Counted from the stretch's first letter, positions 1-15,000 are shown. The stretch: DNA of 64,000 nucleotides from Chlamydomonas sphaeroides (GCA_001662425.1 BDDC01000125.1:35751-99750), one strand, 5' to 3'. The notes: generated by a model not told the origin, from the sequence alone. Numbers and translations are program-made.

Positions 1-3000
1 CCCTGCTGTCCTTCCAGACACGGGCTCATTTGGCACGTCAGCGGCGGGTCTGGACCTTCTGCAGCTGACGTGCCCCGACGGGCAGTGGGTCACCGGCGTC
101 TTCGGCAGGTGCGCTGTGAGCCCGTACGGTTTGAATGTAGATCCGAGCTAAGCAGCTCTTCTTTGTCCTTGAGGGCTGGCGTGGAGATCGCCCACCTCGA
201 CTTGGCGCAAAGAGTCCGTCGTGCGGATCCACCGATGCGGATAGGCGCCAGGGTGTGCGTGCTGGGGTTCACGAGTCACGGGCAGCGGGGGTACCGTGGG
301 TTTTATGTTTCGGGGCGCGGGGCGGCACGGACTTCCCCCGCGGCATAGGACGCACGACTGCATGCCCGGAAAAAATGCATACATGCCATGCCGTTGTCAG
401 GACCGAGCTTACCCTTCTCCTGAGTGGCGTCCCTTCGTTCATTCGAGAGGTCGGCATCAGGTGCGCGCCGCCGGGTATGGCGCATTAATTGCATTGTGGG
501 AAGCACAGCGTTGTGCTACACAAAAAATTGCTAGCGCGCGCTGCGACAGCTAACAGAGCCCGCGTGCGTGCTTGGTCTGCAGTTGCTCTGGAGCCGCTAC
601 CGTAATTCGTGGTAAGCAGCACGCACTTTGGGAATTCAGAGGCCCAAAAAACCGTAAACCCATCCGTAAAACAGGCCGTTTCATCCGCAGTTGTTTTCCG
701 TAATCTGCGGCCTCGAACCTGCAGGCAGTTTTACGGATATTTGCCAAACATCCGTTAATTGGGATGCAGGAACGAAATCAGGCCGCAGATTACGGTTGTT
801 TGCAAACACCCGTAAATCGGGATGCAGGAAACCAGGCCGCAGATTACGGATGTTTGCATGCGTCCGTAAAGTGGGATGCAACCTTTTTTCGGATGGGTGT
901 GTTTCAGGCTTGGGCAGTTGGTTTACGGACGCTTGCGTCGCGCGGTAAAGCTTCACGGTCACGACACGAACACCCTCCCAGGGTTCTCTATCATAATCAT
1001 ACGCATATAAGCAACGTATTTACATAGCAAACGTGGTGGTAGCGATGAGTTTGTCGGTTTCACAACGTCCGTAAATCATCAGGTATGCGAAAATGGCGTA
1101 CCTGGTTTGCGGGTCGACATAGGGTTTGCGGATAATCCTTTTCCCACAGTGACGTGCTGTGGTTTAGAAGCAATGTCACAGCGTCATTTCGTTATAAAGG
1201 CACAGCCCCAAGCAAGCACGTATGCAGGTGGACAGAGGCTATCAAACTTAGCCTTTTGCCGCTGCTGCGCGCGCCTGCAGAGCTGGAGACGGGGCTGCCT
1301 CCTGTCAACGGCACAACCAACACGATGCCCTTCTCGACCCCGGCCTGCCCGGCGGGCGTTGCGGCTGTGGTCGGCAAGGCGTTCACACACCCCGGCGCGC
1401 CCACGGCGCCCGGCCTGCTGTTGAGCATCGACGCCCTTTGCTACGACACCATCAGCCACACATCGCGACTGACGTATTCATCACTGATCGTGAGGCGGTG
1501 CAATGAAGGGCTTGGGTTGCTACTTGCAGCAGCGCCTATCCTGCCATCCAGCCTATTCGTAATAATGCGTCCCGGCTGTGGTACTGCGTGCCCCCCAGGA
1601 CGGCTCGCCGTACTCCGAGCGCTGCCAGCCCCTGGCGGTCATGTCGGGCATACGGCTGCTGCGCTCGAAGTTCAGCGGCAGCACGCTCAGCCCGGCTCTG
1701 CCCATCGCAAGTGCCACCGCGTCATACCTTCACGGCCCAAAGCTGCTGTGCATAGATGTGCCAGAGCCAGAGGCAGCGCTGCCCATCGCGGGTAAGGCAC
1801 TGGCCCGTGTGTCTCTAGGGACGCATCCGTTGCTAGTTGTGCGGGTGCAGGCCGTAGGGTAACCTTGATTGATCCGTATCAAACGCAACGAACGAGCGAA
1901 CGCCGACCGCTCACTCTCACTCCTGCCACGTCTCCTACAGCGCCGCTGCCATCAGTGGGCGCACCCACGGCTTACGGCACGCCCTTCAGCTACCAGTGCC
2001 CCGAGGGCAGCAAGGTGGTCTCCGCCCTGGCGGTCATGGATGCGGCGTCTGAGCTGCTGTCCATGCGTGTCGAGTGCGACAACGCGCCGTTGCTGCCGGG
2101 CGTGCAGCAGTCGCTGCAAACCATCGCTGCGGGCGGGGGCCGACTGATACTTGGAGCCGTCAACGCCAGCGCACAGTTCACCACGCGCATCGGGGCCTTG
2201 AGCTTCCTGTCCCGCACTCGTGACACCATTGCGATAGCTGCTGCGGGCGCGGCCGCGAGCGTGGGCCAGGTCTCGCGGCAGCGCTACATCAGCCCCGAGC
2301 TGCTGCCGGCGCCGCCGCAAACGGCCTACCCTGTGGAGCGCACCTGCCCGCTGGGTGTGGCCGGCCTCAGCACCGACTACTCCAAGCTGGATGTAAGCAG
2401 CGACGTGGTGCCTGCGGTCGGCATGGACCTCTACTCCTCGCCAGGCAGCCAGGTGCGCTGCGAGCAAGTCGTCGCAAATGTGCTGCAAATGTGTTGATTG
2501 TGCTGCTGGGGCTACTGTAAGGCTACATACCGCGTGTAACTTAAAATGCACCAAAGGGCCTGGACATGTGCCACCCCTTGCTCTCTCGTCTTCCTTGCTC
2601 CTCGCGCCAGCAGGTTGCCATGTACGACGTGCTGTTGGACTGGGGCCAGGCTCGCTCCTTCTGCAGGTCCGTCCGTCACAACAAAGCACGGCCAGCAAGC
2701 CATGCAACGGCCGGTGCGGGAACCGGGATGCCGCCCCTGCCTCACACTGCTGTCTGCATGTATGTGTGCAGGGCTCAGGGCGGCAACTTGATGCCCTTCA
2801 CTGACGCGCTGGAGGTGCGGTGCCGTGGTGGCGATGCCGTGCTCTTCACCTTCAGTAGCCATGGCCATGCCTGCATCCTGCACATGCGCACGCACGCTTG
2901 GCACTCTCATCCCTGTGCACGCTCGTACACCCGCACGGCAGGCGGCGTCGGTGGCGTCCATGGTCCAGGAGTGGGCGGCTGGCTCCGTTGTGGATGAGGT

Positions 3001-6000
3001 CCTGGGGCTGTGGATTGGAGCCTACCGCTCACGTGAGACGACGTGCCTGTGGGCGGTGTGGCCTCTGGGCGTGCGTGTCAGTATCAGAGCGTCCTGTGTA
3101 GCTAGCGTTCTGCTTTCTAGAACTTGAACCATACGTAATTCCATTCTTCATACCATCATGCTCCCAGGTGCTGGCCTGAGCAACTGGGGCTATGTGGACG
3201 GCACGCCGTTGGGAGACTTCCTGCCACCCTGGGCCGAGGGCGAGCCCAACGACCTGCAGGGCGTGGAGGTGCGCTGATAGCGTGAGCTAGACACAGCAAT
3301 CAGTCCCATCCAGCAAAAGCCCGGTGTGACTGCTACCACAGGACTGTGCCGAGATGGTCGTGAACACGACAAGCCTGGACGTCTACTGGCTGGACCGCGC
3401 CTGCACTGGGCTAGTGCGGCGGCCGCTGGTGAGGACACGGCAGCAGGGGTAGCAGGGGTGCGGTGTCCGTCCTGCGCAACGACGAAGCTGTTTGCGCATG
3501 CGGTAGCCCGTGCTGACTCTACTGACGCCCCCGCCTCGGCCCGTGTGTACTGGCCCGACAGTGCAAACTTGGTGAGATGCTGGCTTGCATGACGGTGCTG
3601 CCGGCGGTCCCACAATCCAAATATGTGCACGCTGTCGGTACCTTTCCAGCGATCCCTGGACGCCGCATGTACCCATCACTGCAATTACCTCTCGTCTCCC
3701 AACCGCAGTGCCCAAGTCCAATGAGCCCGGCGTCAGCCCCAGCGACGCAGCCGTCCCCGCTGTGCAGCTATCGGGCAGCGACGGCGACGTCCTTACCATG
3801 TGAGTCGGCGGGATGGGCAGATGCGCGCTGACATATGCCATACGAAGGCGTCAATTCGCTTGTAAAATGCATGTGCGTACATACGCGGTAGGCTAGCGTC
3901 AACTGACACTACTGTGCCTTGTCGCAACTCTCCCCGACTAATTCAACACCACTACGGCACCCCTAACTGCCACAAATCGATACAATTATCCCGCCCTGCC
4001 TCAGGTATGACGTGCCGCTGACCTGGGACGAGGCGCTCGCCTTCTGCAGTCGGCGCGGTGGCTCGCTGGCCTCCTTTGAGGACATTGACGACATTCGGCG
4101 CTTCTCTCTAGGCATGAGCACATACTTCGCGCTGCACCCGAGGAATACGGCACCGCTGCCGCTGCCCACTGTGTGGACCGGACTACGTAACCGCATCCCC
4201 AGCACCGGCACGCGCCAGAGTGCGCTGCGTGCTTCAAAGCAAGTCATTACCTATGCGTTCCACGAGTATCTCCTTGTGCTGCAGCAGCAGCTCAGCTATG
4301 TTGAGGTGCGTACAGCGAATGCGATGTGGCGGGACACCGACGCAGCGAGCTGTGTGCAAGCATAGGGGAGTCGCCCATCTCCTAGCTCTATCAGGCTGGT
4401 GGAAACCCCCTTCCTGTTGCCTGCCATGGTCGCACAGGCGAGGGGCTGGTGCCAGGCCAACGGTGGCGATCTGGCAGCCTTCGAGACGTGAGTCGAACCA
4501 TGCCGCTTGGTTGTTATTGCTGCCGCCGTCTGGCGGCAATATTGCAAGACCTCTTGCCAGGCCCGGCCTCGCAATCGGTTCTAGGTTAGGTCTATTGTGG
4601 GGGCAAACAGCGTGATATGGTGCAACGCTGGCCCGCAACGAAACCACACATGCTCGCCCCTGGGCGCCTGCCTTGCTCCGCACTGCACGCACCGCCGACG
4701 ACGTGTGGCCGCCGCCCCTGCCTACTGCTGCCACCAGCGACATGGAGCGCCAGGCGGTGGCGTCCCCCATGCTCACCGTCATGCTCGAGGAGCTCAACGG
4801 AGACTCCACGACCCTGTCGGCCTGGATCGGCCTGAGCCGGGAAGATACCGCCAGCCCCTGGATGTGGCCCTCGGGCACTGTCTTTACCGGCGCCATTGTC
4901 AACGCCAACAGCAGCAGTGCCGCAACGGTATGCCAACGCAGCAAGGGGCTCTGTTGCGGGCGGGGGCCAGAAGCTGGAGCTAGCTAGCTAGGGCTAATAC
5001 TGCCAAACATGGAAATAGCTAGCTAGCAATGCTGCGCCTGGAGCAAGCTTGATGCTAATGCATACATGCTCAGCGGGCGCTACCCACTGCACGGCCCTGC
5101 TGGCGCACAGGCGGTGGCGCTGACGCAGCGTTGCGTGTACAACGAATACAACGGCGACATCACCAACTGCACCGTGGAAACGTACCACGCATTCGATCCG
5201 CAGCGCGAGGTGAGCGCACACCTCGCGCTGGTCCGGTGTGCGCCCGACGGACGACATACTGGACGCGCTCATCAGTTCTAGTGACACGGTACCGAGCAGC
5301 GGAGCGCCCGCACGCCGCCTCGCCGGGCGTACTGTATGTGCGAGACAGCAGGGCGATCCTTGCCCGCTGGCTCACGCCGGCGCTACTTCAGCCGGCGACC
5401 CCCCTTGCGGGTGTAGACTCACATATGTAAGTGGCTGCCTTCCTAACTGCCCCCGGTCGCCTCCCGGCAGTCCTTTGGCTTCATATGCGAGCGTGACACG
5501 CCAGCGGCATCGAGCATCATCAGAAACGGCCGGCAGCTCTTTGCCATCTCAGAGGCGGGAGTGAGCTGGAAGGTTGCCGCCGACCGATGCGCTGGTTTAG
5601 GCGCGACGCTGGCATACTTCGAGCGCGAAGAAAGGTCAAACCTGATTTGGGACGGTCTTTTCAGGTACGGTTGCAGCAGGCCTCCTGCTTGTCTTGTAAG
5701 CCAACGGCCACCCACTGCTGCCAGGAAGGATTCGCCGCGCCCGTGCTAAGCACCAATGCCCACTGCCACTGCTCGCTGTGCCGTGTTCACTTCGCATGCA
5801 TATCCCGTATCGATCACGCAGCGCACCGCCTATCGTGGAAGCACTGATGGCGCTGCCCTTTGTCCACATCGGCCTGAGGCGCAACGCCGGTGCGTTGAAA
5901 GCGACCTGTCAGTGTCTATGGGTGTGCTATATGTAGCGTGTCGATTGCTTTACGTTGTGTGCATCCATGATCTGAACACGTGCCGTACTGCCACGTGCCC

Positions 6001-9000
6001 TCACCGTGTATTGGATACGCAGGCGGCGCCTTCCAATGGGTCAACGGCCGGCCTTCAACCAGCGCTGTATGGGCCGCGAACCAGCCCAACGGGACGGCGA
6101 CGCGGCCAGAAGACTGCGCCGCGCTCCGGGTATCCTCTGTTCCCTGCACCGACACAGAGGCCTGCCAACTGGAGATCCATGACGTGCCGGTGAGAGCGCC
6201 CGCAGGCTGTCCCTGCTGGCTAGCGCTGACGGCCTGTGCGGACACTGCGCTGCGACTGGCCGTGGTCACATGGCTTCCACAATATGTAAAGGAGCGCACA
6301 AACAATTATCCGCTCCCGCCCGTACCACTGTGTTCCCGGACGCAGTGCGATGCTCCGCTGGGTGCCTATCTGTGCATGTACAACATCATGCAAGACGTAA
6401 GGCATGGCTGCATGCAGCTGCAGCTGGTTACTATTGCACACTGCTGATTACTAGAGCACACACATGCGCGCGTTGCATAAGTTTGTTACATGCGTGCGTC
6501 ATGTACGCCAAGCCGCGTCTTTCTGTATGGTTCTGGCTCCCTCACACAGTGGGGCTACAGCGATGGCACTCCCGTCGTTTGGGATCAGCAGCCGGGCGAC
6601 CCCGCCCAGCCGCAGAAACCAGGTGTGGCTGGCTCGACGCCACGAATACGGCAGCCTGGCTGGCACCCAAACGCCGTCCGCCGGCAGTGCGTATCTGTCC
6701 ACTGAGCCGCGGCCATGCCAAGATGCAGCAGAGCCGATTCATACATGATGCCAAGCAACCACGTATTGCGTGCATTCGTTATGACCTTGCTTGGCTGTGC
6801 GGTTCATTTGTTGCAGGCCCTGCCGCAATCGTCAACGTCGCCTGGACCGTGCCAGGTGCGGCCACCAGCAGTAGCATAGGCGGGCACGGCAGGCACCCCA
6901 AGCAAGCAACCAAGCCGCAGCTATCTAGCTGGCTGGCGTCCACGCTGATGTGCATTGTGCACCCATGCATGCGGGCCCACGTACCTAGCGACCAGCATAT
7001 GTATGAACGCCATCCAGCACCCAGCCACGCCTGGTATTGAAAGCACAAAAATGTTGCGCCGCGCCGGCGCGCCGCCGCAATGCGTGGCCCCAAAGCTCTA
7101 CACAACGAACACGCGTCCATCCACCGCGCAGCAGGCTGCAACACGCTTAGTGAGCCCTGACGCCCCGCGTGCTGCGCCCGCATGCCTGTCGCGCCGCAGG
7201 CTGCAACGCCTTTTCCAGCACGCGCTACACGGCCTTTGGCAACGCCGAATTCTACAAGATCGGCGAAGCCACAAGGGTGCCCAGCCCCTCGGCCTGCTGC
7301 GCGACATGCGCGGCCACAGCCAACTGCGTGTACTGGAACCATGACTCGGTGCTTCAGGTGCTGGGGTGGGCGAGGCCATCCGCTAGCCGTGAAATGAATT
7401 TTCCGGACCGGGCCTTGCCAGGCTGTGAGATATGTTTATGGCCCGCAATGCCCTCACTCCACCCGCCCGCCCGCATACATTGCACACGCAGACGTGCTCG
7501 TTGCACAGCCTGTTTGGCGGAAACGGCTACACGTCCGGACAAGCTTCTAGATACTCTGCAGGCTCGGTAACCGGTGAGGCCAGACACGCGTCCGAACTGC
7601 TGTCGTAGCTGTCGGCGTGGCAGGGCGGCGATCGGGAGTATCGGGAGCCGCGCCCTGCTGCGACACCTACATTGAAATTGCGTACATTATCAAGCAATCG
7701 ACAGCTTCACACGTGTGCACGCAATTCGCTTATTTGATGGCATGCTTCCCTGCATGCAGCGGAGCCTATTCCTGACACTCCCGGCAGCTTCGAGACCGGC
7801 CTCACGTCCGACTGCGTGGCCATGGAGCAAGCGTCGTCTCAGAGCGCCACGGCGCCCAGCCTGCGCTTTGTGCCCCTCAGATGTGGCTTCCGGCTGCCCG
7901 TCGCCTGCCGGCGTGAGTGCGGAGTCTCTTTATAATTGCTGCGTGGTGTCGTCTGTCGTCGACAGGCTGCTGGTTGGGTTGTGCCGTGCGTGCGGCCAGC
8001 TGGTAGCCCCGCCCCAGTCGCGGATGGCTAAGTGTATGTCAGGTGCTCGTTCTCAGTACGGGCCTCGCCCACTGCCTTCCCACAGGCTCCGCTGTCAGCG
8101 ATCCGGCGCTACTGACCGAGGAGGAGCGGACCGCAATCGCCCAGTTCATGGAGCCGCTAGCCACGGGCTACGCTAGCGGAGGCCAGGTACGCCCACCAGC
8201 TAGCATCCACCGCCGGTAGCTGGCCCACTGGGGGGCGGCCGTGCCAGAGCAGGCCTTGCATGAGCGGAACCATGATACCGCCGGCCAAGAACCAACGCCT
8301 GCCACTGTGCTGCCTCCCGCACGCCACCCCTCGATCGACAGCTTGAGCTGTCGCTGTTTGATGCCTTCATGGACGCACCAGCGGCCCAGGAGATGTGCGC
8401 TGTCCTGGGTGAGTGCGCGTCATTGCCACAGCAAGCTTCGCTTTGCTTTGCTTTGCGTTGCCCTGCGCTGCGTACACTGACGGTTTTAACCCTCCTCGCT
8501 CCATCCTCGCGTCGCAGGTGGCACACTGCTGGAACCGACGGCGCCGGCCATGGCCGATGCCGCGGGGCGCGTCGTCCTGGAGGCCTTTCTCAGCAGCCCC
8601 TCTGTCTTCCCGCTGAGCGGACAGGGCGTCGCCGCGCGCTCTGCAGAGTACCACATTGGTCTCAGCGACAGAGGTGCGTGCGTGCCGGAGGTGTGCGTTC
8701 CGTCCCAGACTAGCACTGTATGTGATATATAGCTACGTAATATATAGAAACGTTAGCTATGTAATATACAGTTATGTTATATATTTAACTGGGTGGTCAA
8801 CCCCACCTAGCTCCCGTCCAGGCCCTCGCGCTCGTGGCGTATGTTCCTTATTTCACGATGTCTGCTGTTGGCCATACCGACGCTCCGTCGGGGACATACC
8901 GGCTGCGTATCGAATAGCTGCATGCGCATCAAGTCGACATCTAGGCAGCCAGACGACCTACTCCATGGCCCGGCGGCCTACCGCCCGCCATACGTACATG

Positions 9001-12000
9001 CAGGCACGGAGTCGACGTGGCAGTGGAACTCGGGCTCCCGGCTGGGCGACACAGCATGGATGACTGGCGAGCCAACCAACGACGCCTCACAGTTGCTATT
9101 CCGGTCGGACCGGCTGCAGGTCTGACCTATCTGCGCCGTCACTTGCGGCGGTTGGGACTTGCGGGAGGCGTACGGGGAGTGAGGGGCGGCTGGGACCCAT
9201 GACCATCACGCACGCACGCACGCACCGCCTACCGGACCATCCATGCGCAACGTCGGGGCTGCTGCATACACATGACGTACGTGCCCACGTAACTGGATGA
9301 TGCAGGTGGTGGATGAGGACTGTGCGGTGGCTCGGCAGACGGCTCCAATTACGAACGCAGTCTGGAGCTCCGAGCCGTGTCGCTTCAGGTGCGTGGGACC
9401 GGTATCATCCAAGCACATGCATATGCCAGCTGGGAGACTGACGGCTGGTCACACGCACGGACCGATCACACCTGACTGCCGCCATCCTGTGCGCCCTCCC
9501 GTGCCACAGGGTGTCCCGCCCGCTGTGTCAGCGTGAGTCGACTTCGCCGTGTGACCGCGCTCGGCTGTTTTCTTCTCTGCACGCTGCCGCAACTCTGCAG
9601 CACCGCCGCTTCGAAGCAGAATTCCCCCCTGCCGCACACAGGCTCGACCTCATCGTCGCCTTACGGCAGCCAGCTCCGCAGATTGGCACCTGCGGCCCAG
9701 ACGCTGCAGGGCAACGCGCACTTCATGTGAGTGACACGTGCAGCTAGTCCATGAACGAAATGAGTGTGACCAGTACGTTTGTGCAGCCTGGTAGCTACAC
9801 TTGGGGAAAGGATTGTTCCGTAGACGCAGAACGACCTGCAAATAAACCCACCCGGGCCCGATTCTGGTTGTTGGGTTTACGGAAGAATTGGGCGCGGTCA
9901 AGAATTAGCAGCTTAGCTTAGTAAAATGGATATATATGTAGAACAAGACAGAGTATCAATATGTAATTGACCCGTACATCCGGGCCCTGACTTTGGTTAC
10001 CTGATGTACGAACCTTTCTGGCACCTTCAAATTGTCGCAAGGGTTGTTTTTTCCGTTAAATGGACTCGTACATCTGGCCCCCAACTTTGGTTGCCCGACT
10101 TCCGGAACTCTTCGGCAAGGACGATGCAGACGATGTGTCACAAACGGCGAGCTGCTATACGGATGTGAAGAGCGATGTCAGAGTGTCAATGTGTAATTGA
10201 CGGCGCTGCGTTTTGCGTTGTGGACAGTAACCTATGTCGGTTGCCGTCCGAAAACGTGAACCAGCAATAAACCGTTTCACAATTCCAACAGCAGTTTCTG
10301 GTTGCCCAATTTACTGATCTTTGCCTTCTTTAATCCGTCCGTGGCTTCATCGAAGAAACGTTCTGTGGCTTCATGGAAGAATAGTTCCGTACATCCAGCA
10401 TACAGAGCTTCATTTCATCAAGTCACGCACGGATAAAAGGAGAGAAGGGCCCTTTCCCACCGTAAAAACAGAGGTGGTTGTTTGGAGATAAAGACCCCGA
10501 AAGATCTCTCCACCCTTTTCCCCGAGTGCTACCATGCCACTCAACCTGCCCATACTGAACGAATGGTCTGAAAGATCCCTTGGCTGGTGTTGTTGATCCT
10601 ACGCAGGCTGTTCACGCGCATCCTCAGCGACTGGCCCGCGGCAGAGCAGTTGTGGGTGGCGCAATTCAGCTGCAAGGATGCACGGGCAGGGGCCAGGCGT
10701 GCCCGGTGCGCTCAGAACGGAGCCAAACCCGTGATTCCCTGACATGCATTATTGCAGGTGCCAGGCTCAGGGCGGCAACCTGGCCTGGTTCGACAACGCG
10801 GGCCAGTTCGAGGAAGTGACGGATATGGTGGTGCAGTGGATGCGAGGCAACCCAAGGGCCATCATGCTGGGGACCTGGTTCGGGTGAGGGTGCAAACGAG
10901 CGGCGCGAGCTCCCTTGGGACAGAAAGCCGTGCGGCGGACGAGACAGCTGTCCAAGCTGTCCAGTTAGTCCAGTGTCAGCGGCAGGGCCACACGCACGTG
11001 TGGCACCACAGACAACGCAAGAGACGCACGGGGCCTGGAACCAATGCAAGCCAGAGCAATATCGCCCTCACGTTGTATTCCATGCACTGTAACCCCTACG
11101 TGCGCCACCTTGGTTCCTGTGTGCAGGCTTAACGACCGCTTCACCGAGAACGACTTCCGTTGGTCCGAGTCTCCAAATGTGCCCAGGTCATCCGTCGCGG
11201 CCGCCAACTTGTGGTGGCCCTGGGCGCCGGGTGCACGGCAGTCGCCGGCCGTGACCATTCCCATCTCCTACCCCGGCGTCAATGGATACTGGTACCCGTG
11301 GTCTGACTGCCCGCCGGGCTCCTTTGTGAGGGGCATCCAGGCGCGAGCTGATCGCCGAACGTTGTTGTTCAACTCCTCCCTCGACGCTATGGGACTGGTC
11401 GGGCTGCGGTGAGTTGCTTGGGGTCAGCGCGGATCGATGTGCGTGGCGCCAGTTGCTTACGTGGCAGTGGCGCTTGTGTGGCAGCCACGTATGTAGCAGC
11501 GTAGAGATAGAGAGCAAGGAAGTTGTGCCTGCCGGTGCCTAGCTTGCATGCCACTATGTACGTGTGCATTCCTCGTGCGAATTCTTGCTCCGCGCAGCAT
11601 GCAGTGCTCGAACGCCACCTCGGCCAGCACCGCGGTCATCACTTCGGGCACACCCGCAGAGCCCCCGGGTGCGTACGTGCGCATGGGGCTGCTTGGGGCT
11701 TTCCAAAATGCCGGTGGCAGCCGGAGTTGCGTTTATTCAATCGTTTTATTGGAAGGTCAGCAGGATGTTGTTTTGTGCGCTCCCCTTCTTGTCGTGCTGC
11801 AGTCACCGCTGTACCCGACTATGGGACATGGCGCTACTGCAACGCGTCCGATTCCACGGACTATGCGTTGGGTGAGTCATACACTGTGTCGGAAGTCCGG
11901 GGCCTGGTGCCCGTTTCGGTAGCTAGTGTCGCCCGTTCGTGCGGTCAGCGCACGGTACGACAAATAAAGCGAGAGTGGGTGAGCCTTGCAAGGATAGGCG

Positions 12001-15000
12001 AACCTGCACACATGGCCCTACATGCATGATGCTATCGCACATGCTCACGCAGGCGTTGAGGTCCAGGCCGTCTACTCGCGTGACTACAGCTACCGGGTTT
12101 CGGTGCGTTTTAACTCATGCGCAACAGCAACAGCTACTTGCATCGCCATCGTGTGCGGGCGGCTAGCTGTAACAACGCACATAATGCCGTGCATTCAACT
12201 TAATGATGACCTGCGTGCACCCATCCACAAACGCGCCCTTGCGCAGAGGCGGGTCTGCTCAACATTCTATTCCTGTTATACGGTCTCCGAAATACGATAT
12301 GTGCGTGCGTCTCGCTTTCTGCGGGCCAAGCCGTGTAGCTAAAACAGCCGAGCAGCTAGTACAGCCCCTGGCTTTGACTCCTTCCTGCCCGTCCAATGTA
12401 TGTGTCCGTCCGCTCGCTCGGAACACAGGTTTACCAAGACGACTACGCGATGACTTCCATACGGCTGATCTGCCGTAGCGGTGTCAAGCAGGAAATCACA
12501 AACCCGGCGTATGCATCGCCGGGCCTGGCTGCTTGGGCGAGGGAATCACGGTGCGTATGTGCGCTTGGGCCCACCAATCACACCAATAATGCGCCTCACA
12601 CTAGCCACCCCTGCCCTAGCATGCGATACGCGTCCAGTCTGTTGCTCGCGCCAGAGCCCGCACTCGTTTTATTAGCCCCCACCTGGCATCCAATCGTGCC
12701 TGATTGACAAGCAACTATCCCGAGCCTGCATGCGTGCGTTGCACACATGTTGTCCATGATATCGCTCATGCATGTTCAACCGCAGCTGCGACCCGGGCTA
12801 CTACCTGTGCGGCTTTTCGGTCCGAGCGCTGCCCTACCAGCCCTACACGCTGGCGGATGCGGGTGCGTGCTTTGTACCATGGATCGAGCAACCTTGTCTG
12901 CGGCTCTGATGAGCTCAACCTACCATTGCGCTCTTCAGCTAGCCCACTGCCCTCCTACGTCGATCCCTTCGGCCGCATGTACCACGTACGTGCACGTGCA
13001 TGCTGATACCCCGCACCCGCCCAGCCAGCCCAACAAGGGCGCACCCCCGCGACAGCAGCACCGCCTCGTTTACCCCTGCATGACGAACGGGCAGCTGCTA
13101 CAACACGCGCTGCAATGCGCACTGCCACGCACCCTCGACTCCACGCTCATCTGCCGCGGCCACTGGCCTGTCCTTTTCTTACTTCGTGCCAACCTGCTTG
13201 GCGGCCACGCATTCGCCCACAGTCTCGAACTCCAAGGACAACACGGGCATCAACTCGCTCAACCTGCGCTGCTGCAAGGGTGCGCTTGTTGCTGGTGCCT
13301 GTGCTGCGTGTCGTGATGTAGCCCACATGCCGAATGTCCGTGCGTGCCGAGCCACAACATGCACGCGCCTCTGCAAGCGCGTGCGTTACGAACGTCGGCG
13401 CCTGATGAACGACAGCTAGGGGTGTCAGGTGGAGCCAGCGACAAGAATGTGTGGGCCTTGAGAGCCGTGCGTGCGCTGCTCGCCGCAGCATTTGCACGCG
13501 TGTGTAACCGGCCGGAAGCATGCAGCAGGCAGGCTAGCATATATACCCGCCTGGATGCCTGGCTCACACGCCTTGCATGTGTGCCTGCTGACTGGTGACA
13601 TATTGCTCGCTACACTGGCCACAGACGGCGAGAACACCAAGGACTGCGGGGAGGTCCGCTACAGCCTGCCCAGCGGCAGGTGTGGACGGCGCACCCTTAG
13701 CTGCGTTTGCATGTCGGTTGCACGTGCGTCAGAATGCCCTAAGATGTACATCGAGAGCAAGCTGAAGCTGGTGACCCCTGGACTATCATATAGCATTTTG
13801 GTACTGACCTCGAGGCACGTATTTATTTATCCTGCCCGCAGCACCACCGGCCGCGCACAATGGTTTGACCAAGAGGTGTGCAGTGGCAATATCACCCTTC
13901 AATAGGTCAACAACTTTTGCGCTGTGAACAGATAAATAGCTATTGCACTGTGCCAAACAGTTTTAAAGCGCTGAGCTGGAACGTGATGTTGCTTTTAGAT
14001 AGGCTAGCAAAACTAAACCGACCGCCCAAATTATCTGCGTTTCTGCCTACCTGCCTCCCGCCCCTAGTGCATGACGACCCGCTCCCAAGTCAGCGGCAAC
14101 TTTGCGCTGTGCCGCCGCACCGTCGCGGACAGCGCGTCGCAGGATGTGGTAATCGTCCTGACTGACGGCGTACTGGACCGAGGTGCCGAGTCGCAGGCGG
14201 CCATGATGCCCACCATCGCTCAGCCGCTGCTGCCGGCCATCGCGCAGTCTGTCCAGGTGGGTGTTAGAATCTTGCCACAAGAGAATGAACCCCACCAATC
14301 CCGCCGCTATCTTGCTGCTGCCATATGTCCTGCGTGTGTGTGCGTAGCATGTAACCAGATTCTAGGGGGTTCTTTGCTAACAACCTGCATCCCGTCCGGC
14401 CCTACCGCAGCCCGTCGCGAGTGAGCGCATCACCTACATGGCCCTCGGGTTCGATCGGCCTCCCATCTCCTCGGTCTACAGCTCATTCGCATGCCGCGTC
14501 AGGCAGCTGGAGCGCAACTGCCCGCAGACGAGGGCGCCCACACCCAGGTCTGATGACCCACACGTAGAATGTATGCGACGACGCGCACATGGCTGCATAA
14601 GCGTCATCTGCGGCATGATGGTGGACCTTGGAGTCATGTATGCTACTTTGAGTCCCGCGCATTGCCTTTCGTCTGGCAACGCACGCTAAGCATTCGGCAA
14701 CTGCTGTCGCTTTTTTGCTGCCTGCAGGACTGTCGAGCGGTCGGATGAGTTCCTGCTCTTCGATGTCCCGATGCCGGTACGTGAAAGAAATGAGCGGCAC
14801 CCTTGCGCACCACACATGTCCGTCAACCCCATGTATGGCCTCGAACTGATCTATCCCCTGATGAACTGCTGTGCGTCGCGCGCGTCGCAGTGGGCCCTGG
14901 CTTCCAACTGGTGCAAGGTGCGGCGCGGCTGCTGCTGCGGGCCAATCGCCAGCCGGTTCTGTTGCTTGCCCATCCAGCTGTCAGCAAGCCGAGCCGTCTC

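Noticed and set aside
669..886. CRISPR-like spacing of repeats
   Set aside because: Only two exact units, the intervening sequence is itself repeated, and the setting is a eukaryotic intron.
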